This document shows, in pieces, positions 47,425 to 54,683 of a DNA stretch of 55,454 nt. The stretch comes from Cytophagales bacterium (GTDB lineage Bacteria > Bacteroidota > Bacteroidia > Cytophagales > Cyclobacteriaceae), in NCBI GenBank assembly GCA_016124425.1, contig WGNT01000123.1:1-55454 (forward strand), in the 5' to 3' direction. The notes below the pieces were generated by a model. It did no database searches, was not told the DNA's origin, and saw only the letters and a program-made list of their open reading frames with translations. Position numbers and translations under genes: made by a program. Positions within the stretch are counted from its first letter, which is position 1. Each line of letters begins with the position of its first letter.

Positions 47425-48968
47425 TAATTTTTCAGTGTAACAGTGTTATTTCCTATGATAATCGGGAACTCGTTTACCCTACCTGTTTCTTCCCCGTTCT
47501 CCAGCTTCAGTACGCCCCTTGGACATACAGCCGAACATACCCCACAGCCCACGCAGGAAGCCCTGACGATGTTCTGCCCTCGCTGCGCATACCAGCGGAC
47601 ATCGATGCCCATCTCGCAGTAGGTCGAACAGTTACCGCAGGAAATGCACTGACCGCCGTTTGTGGTAATGCGAAAGCGGGATTTGAACCGCTGCACAATG
47701 CCTAGGTAAGCGGCCAAGGGACAGCCAAAGCGGCACCATACCCGGTTGCCCATTAGCGGATAGAATCCGGTACCGATCACCCCCGCAAACATGGAACCGA
47801 TCATAAATCCATAGATCGAATGAACCTGATTTGTAGCGTTTCCCAGCAAGCCAAAGCCGGTAAAGTAATTGGCGATGGTCATGACCGTCATGACCACTGC
47901 AAAGACCAGTACCCCGTGCACCAAATAGCGTTCCACTTTCCAGGCTTTCAGGCTTTTATCGGACAACTGCCTGTAGGGATCCCCAAGGGTCTCGGCGAGA
48001 CCTCCGCAGCCACATACCCAGGAGCAATACCAGCGCTTGCCGTAAAAGTACGTAAACAGCGGCACACCAACTACTATCAGCAGGATTCCCCACACCAGCA
48101 TAAACATTCCCAGTGCGCCCGAACTCACCATGCCGTCTATGCGGTATTCGAAGAAAAAGGAATAATCCAAGGGCCAAATATTCTTAAAATCATGCCAGGG
48201 CATATTGAAGAGCACGAGAATCTCCGGAATCAAAAACGCAAAGGCAAGCTGAAAAAACATCACCGATGCCGTGCGTATGGTTTGGTAGGCATTTCCCTTG
48301 TATTTACGGAACATCCGGATGCCCATAACCACTATCGCAAGCGTGTAGATAAACCCGTACAAAAACCACTGACTGGCCGGATTTCCCGACAACGCCATGC
48401 TTAGCGGATCTACCATCAGGACTAAATTGGTAAGGTACTCCGGAAACCAGTACAGCACGATGTAAAACAAGATCAGGTAGGTGCCCGTGATAATGCCGAT
48501 AAGTCCCCGCGATTTCATGGACGAGAAGTAAATCCCGTCATGCTTTATGCCATTAGGTTCTTTTCGATGCATGGGAAGGATATACAACAGCCCGCCAGCC
48601 ACGGCCAGGGCGATCGATAGTAGCAAAAACAAATAGGGATGCTCCGTTACCGGCCCCATGGAAGCCGCCTTGGTAAGTACAAAGCCATAATCATCCCAAA
48701 TAACGTTGTCCCATTCCTGATTTTCCTTTAGGGCATCGTTGTAGCTGTTAAAGTGGTCGTTAAAATCTGCTATAAACCGGAAGTTGGAGGAATACCGTTG
48801 CCCGTACATGGGCGAGAGCACGCTCACGAGTTGTTCTTCGTGAATGTCTTTAACATTTGCCCGAACGGTGGATTCTTCGAGTTGGTAATAGCCGATAAAA
48901 GGAATCAGCGAGAAGGCTATTAGCCCGATCAGAAACACGACAATCCCTAGTACTTGTATTTTTCTCAT
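47424..48968 (-). CDS. Polyferredoxin-like membrane protein (NapH/NosR type)
   Basis: A 514-residue membrane protein with about six to seven helices and two 4Fe-4S clusters near the C-terminus: CISCGNCSTYCEMG and CVGCGVCSAVCPRG. Two cytoplasmic Cys motifs, CSWVCGCGGLAETLG and CRFGCPLAAYLG, are characteristic of the NapH/NosR/CcoG group that moves electrons across or along the membrane. It lacks the FMN domain of NosR. It overlaps the FAD oxidoreductase gene by 4 bases and the GT2 gene by one, so it belongs to the operon. The electron acceptor is unknown. Confidence 0.88.
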   Translation of the reverse strand: MRKIQVLGIVVFLIGLIAFSLIPFIGYYQLEESTVRANVKDIHEEQLVSVLSPMYGQRYSSNFRFIADFNDHFNSYNDALKENQEWDNVIWDDYGFVLTKAASMGPVTEHPYLFLLLSIALAVAGGLLYILPMHRKEPNGIKHDGIYFSSMKSRGLIGIITGTYLILFYIVLYWFPEYLTNLVLMVDPLSMALSGNPASQWFLYGFIYTLAIVVMGIRMFRKYKGNAYQTIRTASVMFFQLAFAFLIPEILVLFNMPWHDFKNIWPLDYSFFFEYRIDGMVSSGALGMFMLVWGILLIVVGVPLFTYFYGKRWYCSWVCGCGGLAETLGDPYRQLSDKSLKAWKVERYLVHGVLVFAVVMTVMTIANYFTGFGLLGNATNQVHSIYGFMIGSMFAGVIGTGFYPLMGNRVWCRFGCPLAAYLGIVQRFKSRFRITTNGGQCISCGNCSTYCEMGIDVRWYAQRGQNIVRASCVGCGVCSAVCPRGVLKLENGEETGRVNEFPIIIGNNTVTLKN

Positions 48969-50353
48969 GATCTCGATCCTATTATTCTGTGGAAAAAAGA
49001 GGTTTTCTTCCGGGAAATGGCAACGCCGGTCTTCTGCGAATAGGCGGCAATAACCGCTTTCGTCGGACTGTCAAAGAATTCCGGATTGAAGTTCGCCTTA
49101 TGCAAGTTGCTTAGTACGGCTTCCATGGTCCATCCCTCTGCGATAGCCGTGTCGAAGAAGGCATGCCGAAGCCGCCAGCCCAAGGCATTCACGCCCAACA
49201 GTTTTGTACTCTCCTTTTCATAAACCAAACGGATAGCGACCTTTCCATTCGGGTCCTCCCAGTAGATACTGTCCGAACCTTCCAGCGGAAAAGGGGGCAC
49301 GTGGCCGTATGTTTGGTATTCAATATCCAAAAACTTGGCCGAATTAAACCAGACGCCAGGTTTGTAAGAGGCAGGGGTAGACGAGGTAAGGTTGTAGGCC
49401 AGGGTTTCTCCGTGCATTCGCCCGGTATACCAAACCTGTTCGATGTTCTTCCTATCCGGAGCAAGGCTTTCCCTGAATTCGGCGCAGTCCCCGATCGCAT
49501 AGACATCCGCTATATTGGTCTCAAAAAAGCCCGATACAAGGATCCCTCGGTTGAGTTCAAGGGTAGATTGCCCCTGCTTGGAAAGTTGTTCGTTGTTACT
49601 TTTGAGAAAGTCAATATTGGGGCGCACGCCGACGGTAAGCCCCACAAACTGACAGGCGATCTCTTCCCCTGCTTTTGTCACGACTCCCAGTACGCTTCCC
49701 GTCTCATCGGCAAGGATTTCCTTCAGCTCAGTTTCCAGGCGCAGGTCTATATGGTGCTCAAGGATATGGCGGTTGATCAGCTTGGCTTCTTCCGTAGGGA
49801 GTACCGCATCCCAGAAATTCCGTTCCCTGACCAGAAAGGTCACCGGAATGTCCCGGCTGCGGAACATCTCGGCCATTTCTATGCCGATTAGGCCCCCTCC
49901 CACTACCACAGCCCGCTGTATTCGTGGCGTGGTTTCCTCCATTTGCTCCAAGTCCTGCAGGGAATATAGCCCCTGTACTCCCTTTAGCTCCTGTCCGGGC
50001 CAGCCGAAGGCGTTTGGGGTAGAGCCTGTGGCCAGTATTAGGGTATCGTAGGCCATCTGCTCTCCGGATGCAAGCGTCAGCGCTTTTGCTGCGTAATCCA
50101 GCCCGGTGACCCAGCCCCGTATGAGCGCTATCCGGTTTTTTTCCCAGAACCAGTCTTCATAGGGTTTGGTGTGCTCGTATTTCATATGGCCCATATAGAT
50201 ATACATCAGGGCGGTACGGGAAAAGAAATGGTCGGATTCACCGGATATAATCAGGATCTCCGAGCTGCTGTCCCGCTTTCGCACATGCCGCGCACAGGTA
50301 ACCCCGGAGATACCGTTGCCAATGATTACGATTTTTCGGACGGTATTATTCAT
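48965..50353 (-). CDS. NAD(P)/FAD-dependent pyridine nucleotide-disulphide oxidoreductase
   Basis: A 462-residue flavoprotein of the NirB/rubredoxin-reductase type. The FAD Rossmann motif is IIGNGISGVTCARH, the NAD(P) motif is VVVGGGLIGIEMAEMF, and VYAIGDCAEF is the FAD-binding C-terminal motif. The substrate partner is not obvious. It overlaps the DUF547 gene by 8 bases and the polyferredoxin gene by 4, so it probably feeds electrons from NAD(P)H to the membrane iron-sulfur protein. Confidence 0.9.
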   Translation of the reverse strand: MNNTVRKIVIIGNGISGVTCARHVRKRDSSSEILIISGESDHFFSRTALMYIYMGHMKYEHTKPYEDWFWEKNRIALIRGWVTGLDYAAKALTLASGEQMAYDTLILATGSTPNAFGWPGQELKGVQGLYSLQDLEQMEETTPRIQRAVVVGGGLIGIEMAEMFRSRDIPVTFLVRERNFWDAVLPTEEAKLINRHILEHHIDLRLETELKEILADETGSVLGVVTKAGEEIACQFVGLTVGVRPNIDFLKSNNEQLSKQGQSTLELNRGILVSGFFETNIADVYAIGDCAEFRESLAPDRKNIEQVWYTGRMHGETLAYNLTSSTPASYKPGVWFNSAKFLDIEYQTYGHVPPFPLEGSDSIYWEDPNGKVAIRLVYEKESTKLLGVNALGWRLRHAFFDTAIAEGWTMEAVLSNLHKANFNPEFFDSPTKAVIAAYSQKTGVAISRKKTSFFHRIIGSRS

Positions 50354-51128
50354 TTAGCGACCAATCATAAGGAAGGTGGGAAATCTTTGCGTTTGGGTTT
50401 AGCTTCACCCGGGAATACCGGTTAATGAACTCAATTAACGACACATTTTTGGTAAAGTCACCTTTAAACCACGAAAAAATCTTGGAAAGTTCGGCTTTTC
50501 CCGGGCTAATGACATTCCGCTTAGGGTCGTTGATAAATTTTACTGCAACTTTATCCAGCTGGGTATCGAGCTTTGCCGCCGTAAAGGCTTCATTCAGCAG
50601 CGGTGGACAAGAGTAGGATGCGCAGTTGATGGCGAAATGGATGCGGGGCTCGTCAAATTCCTTTCGGAGGATCTTATGTTCGATCTCATCGAGGGAGGCA
50701 TCTTGTCCGCCGATTTGGAAGAATTTGAGGTGCCAGACGGTATTTACAAGGGGGATATTCAGCATAGGCTTTAAATCCTGTATGCTGGCCACGGGGTAGT
50801 TGTCGATAATGAGTTTGATGGTAAACGCATTGTAGGCGTTGATCCAATAGGCGAGTTGCTCCTCCCTAGACCAGGTGCTGCGGTCGGGGGCATTGCTACT
50901 CAACTTGTCCAGGTAGGTTTGAAAGGCCTGTTTCTCCGCAATAAAGCCGGGGTAATTTACTTTGCCATCCGCTGTGACATACTTCCTCAGCAGCGCATCG
51001 AATAGCTCATGGGTAGGCGGGGTAGACCCATCCGATCCGAGGCCAGAGGCCTGACAGGCTACTGTAAACATCAGGCCGCAGCAGAGTAGGACGCGGTAGG
51101 CTGTGGTGAGGGGAAGGAAAAGACGCAT
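50346..51128 (-). CDS. Exported DUF547 family protein
   Basis: A 260-residue protein with a signal peptide ending near ACQAS, possibly a lipoprotein (VACQ). The DUF547 core is visible: EEQLAYWINAYNAFTIKLIIDNYP, DEIEHKILR, HFAINCASYSCPPL and FKGDF. The conserved Cys and His residues in HFAINCASYSC suggest a papain-like hydrolase fold. The substrate is unknown. It is the first gene of the operon and starts about 23 bases from a candidate -7 element. Confidence 0.88.
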   Translation of the reverse strand: MRLFLPLTTAYRVLLCCGLMFTVACQASGLGSDGSTPPTHELFDALLRKYVTADGKVNYPGFIAEKQAFQTYLDKLSSNAPDRSTWSREEQLAYWINAYNAFTIKLIIDNYPVASIQDLKPMLNIPLVNTVWHLKFFQIGGQDASLDEIEHKILRKEFDEPRIHFAINCASYSCPPLLNEAFTAAKLDTQLDKVAVKFINDPKRNVISPGKAELSKIFSWFKGDFTKNVSLIEFINRYSRVKLNPNAKISHLPYDWSLNE

Positions 51129-51150
51129 AGGGGAAATGGATGAACGATGG

Positions 51151-51158
51151 CAAATATA
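51151..51158 (-). promoter_or_regulatory. Candidate -7 element of the DUF547 operon
   Basis: On the minus strand the bases are TATATTTG, which matches TAnnTTTG. It lies 22 bases upstream of the DUF547 ATG at 51128. No TTG -33 element is present at the usual distance; a palindrome takes that place, which suggests an activator. Confidence 0.5.
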
Positions 51159-51180
51159 TTTGTATTACAGACGGAAAAAG

Positions 51181-51194
51181 GTCAGGTTCCTGAC
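51181..51194. promoter_or_regulatory. Perfect palindrome GTCAGGTTCCTGAC at the operon promoter
   Basis: Two 6-base half-sites are separated by 2 bases. It is located about 22 bases upstream of the -7 element, where the -33 box would be, so a dimeric activator or repressor could act here. The regulator is unknown. Confidence 0.45.
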
Positions 51195-51563
51195 AAGTTA
51201 TCGACAAAGCTAGAAAAACTTCTCCCTCCAGGAAAGCTAAATCTAACCGGTTGGGCTGTCGCCCTGCACTTTCTGAACAGGTACACTTGCTACTACGACC
51301 GAGTTTGTCTGGTTTACCCAGGGAAAAGCACCCCAATAGATTATATACATCCACATATTCGGTAGCAACAAGCTTCTAACCGATATCCTGCGTTTGGGTC
51401 CCTATGTGCTTCGTAGACGAAACCGGCGGGAGCTTTCCCGCGCGATGTATACCCCTTTCCATAGCGGCAGGTATCTGCACAGCATTTATGATATGGGGTG
51501 GTGGAAACTTTAGGGGAGAGTTGATCCCGCGCGTTCAATAAAGAACAGGCCGATCTAATTATC
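51195..51563. other. Region between the operon promoter and the recombinase upstream repeats
   Basis: No gene is supported. A short hairpin GCGGGA/TCCCGC (51426-51441) lies in a GC-richer block (about 51370-51540) that could be a dispersed repeat. Open frames in this block on both strands have no recognisable protein pattern. Confidence 0.3.
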
Positions 51564-51628
51564 CGTGTACAAACGCTTATAAACGTTTACAAACGGATAT
51601 AATCGACTATAAACGTTTGTTATACGGC
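51564..51628. repeat. AAACG-rich direct and inverted repeats upstream of the recombinase
   Basis: TATAAACGTTT occurs at 51579-51589 and again at 51609-51619, exactly 30 bases apart. TACAAACG occurs at 51569-51576 and 51589-51596. The block is flanked by CCGTGTACAAACG (51564-51576) and CGTTTGTTATACGG (ending at 51628), which are near-inverted copies. The 30-base spacing is about three helical turns. It may be an operator for the recombinase gene or a recombinase binding site. It ends 42 bases before the recombinase ATG. Confidence 0.5.
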
Positions 51629-51670
51629 TACCGAGCATTTACCAATTGATCTTGCTTCAAAAAAAAAGTT

Positions 51671-52837
51671 ATGGATATGAATCAGCTAATCATTATTTAC
51701 CAGCCAATGCCGAAGGCAAGCCGCATTAAAATCTATATTCCTTACGCACTTAAGCAGGAGCGGGAGCAGTTTAAGCGAATCAATACCAGTTTTTATCACG
51801 CGTCACAAAAGCTTTGGAGTGTGGTAAACACGAAGGAAAACTGGGAGTTACTTCAACGGCTTTTTAAAGGAAAATATGAGGTAAGGGAGGCGGACAAAAA
51901 GGTGGCCATCCCGACCAAAACACTTAATGAACAGTCGGTACAGGCCTTGGCTGACCTGGAGCAGAAACTAGTACTCAAGGCCTACAGTCCTTCTACAGTA
52001 AAGAATTACGCATCCGCTTTAAGTCAATTTTTGTCTTTTTTTGAAAGCAGAGATATCCGCGATATCAGGAAGGAAGAGATTGAGGCCTTTGTCTATCATC
52101 AAATTACGAAATATGGCATCTCCGAAAGCGCCCAAAATACGCTAATAAATGCCATAAAGGCGTATTTTGAGCATGTATTAGGCAGAGAACGGACGGTATA
52201 CGAGATTCAGCGCCCAAAAAGGAGCCTTACCCTACCCAATATACTAAGCAAGGAAGAGGTAAAAGATATCCTGGGCAGCGTGGAAAACCTCAAGCACAGG
52301 ACCATTTTGATGCTAATCTACAGTGCAGGCCTTCGGATCAGCGAGGCAATCAACCTCAGAAACAGAGACATCCATTCCGATGAAGGGTACATATTTATCA
52401 AAGGTGCGAAAAACAAAAAAGACCGGAAGACGGTACTTTCGCCGGTTCTATTAGCAATACTAAGGAAATACTACAAAGCGTATAAGCCTAGCTATTGGCT
52501 GTTTGAAGGGCAAGATGGCGGCCAATATTCGGCTACGAGCATACAGGCGGTTTTTAGGAGGGCCGTGGAAAAGAGTAATTCCAACCCTTGGGCAACTGTA
52601 CACACACTTAGGCATTCCTTTGCAACACATTTGCTTCAAAGAGGGACTAATTTGCGGTATGTGCAGGTACTATTGGGTCATGAAAGCAGCAAGACCACAG
52701 AAATTTATACCCACATCCTTTCCATTTCAAACAAAAATATCGAGAGTCCGCTAGATTCAATCGACGAAATCCTTAATTTGGTACCGGAAACTCCCGAGAC
52801 ACCTGTGGACAAAGAGGATATAGACGCAATAGCGTGA
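51671..52837 (+). CDS. Integron integrase-like tyrosine recombinase
   Basis: A 388-residue tyrosine recombinase, the probable cassette integrase. The catalytic residues are R222 (GLRISEA), K244 (IKG), H311 and R314 (HTLRHSFAT), H337 (LLGHESS) and Y346 (TEIYTH). A SAM-like core-binding domain spans about 90-170. An extra N-terminal domain of about 80 residues precedes it. The tail reads ESPLDS (358-363), like the SPLDAL motif in IntI1. There are 92 residues between R222 and R314, as in Xer proteins, so the insert typical of classical IntI (between these boxes) is missing. Cassettes follow in the same orientation. Confidence 0.93.
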   Translation: MDMNQLIIIYQPMPKASRIKIYIPYALKQEREQFKRINTSFYHASQKLWSVVNTKENWELLQRLFKGKYEVREADKKVAIPTKTLNEQSVQALADLEQKLVLKAYSPSTVKNYASALSQFLSFFESRDIRDIRKEEIEAFVYHQITKYGISESAQNTLINAIKAYFEHVLGRERTVYEIQRPKRSLTLPNILSKEEVKDILGSVENLKHRTILMLIYSAGLRISEAINLRNRDIHSDEGYIFIKGAKNKKDRKTVLSPVLLAILRKYYKAYKPSYWLFEGQDGGQYSATSIQAVFRRAVEKSNSNPWATVHTLRHSFATHLLQRGTNLRYVQVLLGHESSKTTEIYTHILSISNKNIESPLDSIDEILNLVPETPETPVDKEDIDAIA

Positions 52838-52862
52838 AAGGGGAGTTGCGTATATACAAGTG
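52838..52862 (+). other. Candidate attI site
   Basis: The recombinase stop is followed by 25 bases ending ACAAGTG, and the first cassette begins directly after with TTAGCC. The G^TT junction lies between 52862 and 52863. The left half differs from the AACCG left halves of the two attC junctions, as expected for attI. A GTTGCG upstream (52845-52850) might be a second recombinase box. The left limit is not defined by the sequence. Confidence 0.6.
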
Positions 52863-52885
52863 TTAGCCACAATAAAAAACAAAAC

Positions 52886-53206
52886 ATGAATAACGAAAAA
52901 ATCTCTATCATCGTGCAGGTTCCCGAAGAGCCTGATAAAGACTATGCACTTCCAAAGTTTGGGAAAAAACTTATCGAGAACTCTATTGCAGATGTAAGCT
53001 CGGAAGTTGTAGGAAAGAACATTCTTAATCTCGTGAAAAAATTTGACCATTTGTTAGGAGAAGAAAATGTTGAAACGGAAAACTTAGATTTAGACTCAGT
53101 TGAACTTAACTGTGTTATTGGTGCAGATGGAAGCATTAGTCTTATTGGGAATGTGGGAATGCAGGTAAGTTCAAGTATCAAGATTAAACTAGTGAAAAAG
53201 AAGTAG
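52886..53206 (+). CDS. Trypco1-like small protein (cassette 1)
   Basis: A soluble protein of 106 residues. I do not recognise it with certainty. The layout is an N-terminal strand (KISIIVQVPEEP), a long helix (ADVSSEVVGKNILNLVKKFDHLL), then a strand pair (DSVELNCVIGADGSISLIGNVGMQVSSSIKIKLVKK). That is close to the trypsin-co-occurring domain Trypco1 (CU044_2847 family), which is found with proteases in conflict systems. It starts 12 bases after the cassette R' boundary region. It precedes the metallopeptidase gene by 2 bases, so the two are likely to work together. The family assignment is by eye only. Confidence 0.6.
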   Translation: MNNEKISIIVQVPEEPDKDYALPKFGKKLIENSIADVSSEVVGKNILNLVKKFDHLLGEENVETENLDLDSVELNCVIGADGSISLIGNVGMQVSSSIKIKLVKKK

Positions 53207-53208
53207 GA

Positions 53209-54606
53209 GTGGATTCTTTAACCTATATACAGCATCTTAAAAAGGAATACCCAGTTAAGCAAATAGGTGATGAACCGGATTTAGCTGGAAGGTTAATTGC
53301 TCATTTGGGAAACCGCTTGCCAGAATTTATTAAGCATAAAATCAATAATGGTACAATCAATGTTGCTGAAATTCAAAAAAGCGACCCACAAGCATTTGTA
53401 AAAGAAGTCTCAGAGAATGATTATGCCGTTGTTATCCATTCGGGGCTATCAGAATTTGTTTACAGAGTTGTTAGAGCTATTTCTACCAGGGTTGTTGACC
53501 ATAACCTAGGTGTTGAAACAGGGGAGACATTCGATGATACAGTAAGAATTGTAGCGGAAATATTTTGGTGGTTTCAAGAGACAGGACAATCGTTTGGACC
53601 TGAGTATAATATTCATGAATATCAGAAAAAAATCGCAAGCATAATAACGACAGAAGTTGAGAGTTTTTTTCTAGCTCATGAACTAGGTCATATCATTTTT
53701 CCAAAAGAAGATAAATTAAGCTTCGAGAAAGTAATTGAACGGTTAACTTTTGGTGATTACAAAGGATTTATTAGAAGTGATGACCACCCTCATTTTGGCG
53801 AATTCGTTAGCGATGCAACTGCTGCGTCTGTTTTATTGGGGATATACACCGATTGTATTGATTCAAATCCGGTTCTTAATAATTTAAGGTATGTCGGGAT
53901 TGAATTTGGATTGATGATTTTTTCAGGTCTAGAAGCATTAGAATTTCCGACTTCTGATTCTCACCCAACCTTCAAGGAAAGGATTAACAGTGTAAGAGAA
54001 ATTGTGAGGAAATGGACTAATGATGACGAACAATGGCAAAATTTAATTCAACTGGCATCATATTTTGAACTTTTATTTGAGCGAATTATAGAAACTATTG
54101 CCAATCCGTCAACTAGTCAAATCGAATATTATGAAGACTCAGCGGCAAAAGTTTTAGAGAAAATTGAAGACTCTTTGGATAGACATTCGATTTCCCTAGA
54201 GGAAAAACCTAAGCAACAAGATTTTGTAAATGTGAAGTTAGACAGCGGAGAAACTGTGAAAATGCCTATGCCGAATTTTGATTTTAACGATGATAGCATT
54301 ACTCCAAAATATAGTCAATTTTATATGGAAGTATCAGATATTTTAAGCGTAGGCTATTCTCATGTTTTTTTCGAAAAACTAGCCAAAGAATTTAGAAAGA
54401 ACATAAAATTATCCCATGAACAACTGGTAGAACTAGAATTTAAATTGGGGTTAATTGAGAAGAATCAAAGAATAAAGATTTTAAAAAAGAATGAGGATTT
54501 GTTTTATCAGTTAAAAGAATTTCAAAAAACTAAACTTCTTCATGGTTATTTTTCGAGGCAAGCAAACCCGAGTGGAGAATACTTTTTTATGAAAGTCTAT
54601 GGTTGA
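53209..54606 (+). CDS. Zinc metallopeptidase with HELGH motif (cassette 1)
   Basis: A 465-residue protein starting at a GTG 2 bases after the previous stop. The zinc motif is H157-E-L-G-H161 in FFLAHELGHIIF. A third ligand is likely in HFGEFVSDATAA (E198 or D202), and SHPTFKERI (H252, R258) resembles the HPxxxxRI motif of M48-type peptidases. The N-terminal 150 residues and the C-terminal 180 are helical and unassigned. No signal peptide or membrane helix is seen, so it is probably cytoplasmic. The gene is AT-rich and cassette-borne, which suggests transfer. A protease effector of a defence system is an inference. Confidence 0.75.
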   Translation: MDSLTYIQHLKKEYPVKQIGDEPDLAGRLIAHLGNRLPEFIKHKINNGTINVAEIQKSDPQAFVKEVSENDYAVVIHSGLSEFVYRVVRAISTRVVDHNLGVETGETFDDTVRIVAEIFWWFQETGQSFGPEYNIHEYQKKIASIITTEVESFFLAHELGHIIFPKEDKLSFEKVIERLTFGDYKGFIRSDDHPHFGEFVSDATAASVLLGIYTDCIDSNPVLNNLRYVGIEFGLMIFSGLEALEFPTSDSHPTFKERINSVREIVRKWTNDDEQWQNLIQLASYFELLFERIIETIANPSTSQIEYYEDSAAKVLEKIEDSLDRHSISLEEKPKQQDFVNVKLDSGETVKMPMPNFDFNDDSITPKYSQFYMEVSDILSVGYSHVFFEKLAKEFRKNIKLSHEQLVELEFKLGLIEKNQRIKILKKNEDLFYQLKEFQKTKLLHGYFSRQANPSGEYFFMKVYG

Positions 54607-54614
54607 TAAGAGGA

Positions 54615-54683
54615 TATTGTGGCTAACACTGCATAGCCGACAATGCTCCTAACGTCGCACTGCGGCTATGCTAACCGTTGGCA
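54615..54683 (+). repeat. attC site 1 (end of cassette 1)
   Basis: The R'' box GGCTAAC (54621-54627) is followed by L'' GCATAGCCG (54631-54639), a 23-base loop, L' CGGCTATGC (54663-54671), the spacer TAACC and the R' box GTTGGCA (54677-54683). The L arms pair perfectly over 9 bases. The G^TT crossover lies between 54677 and 54678. Total core length is 63 bases, within the usual attC range. The R' half belongs to the next cassette. Confidence 0.85.

Larger units (their letters stand above)
52863..54677 (+). mobile_element. Gene cassette 1 (1815 bases, two genes)
   Basis: The cassette begins with TTAGCCACAATA (52863-52874) and near its end carries the exact reverse complement TATTGTGGCTAA (54615-54626). 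In a circular cassette these ends would form the R' (GTTAGCC) and R'' (GGCTAAC) boxes of one attC. It contains two genes in the direction of the cassette. The sequence is visibly more A+T-rich than the operons to its left. The boundary is inferred from the sequence symmetry. Confidence 0.85.

Noticed and set aside
51147..51365. Plus-strand frame of 72 codons upstream of DUF547
   Set aside because: It begins inside the promoter region of the divergent operon, contains the GTCAGG palindrome and has no recognisable domain. A real gene cannot be excluded, but there is no support.
51341..51538. Minus-strand frame of 65 codons in the region before the recombinase
   Set aside because: It spans a hairpin-bearing block that looks like a repeat, with Cys-rich but unpatterned residues.
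51671..52837. Reading the recombinase as a phage or conjugative-element integrase
   Set aside because: No phage, conjugation or excision genes accompany it. The cassettes with self-complementary ends and the SPLD tail fit an integron better.
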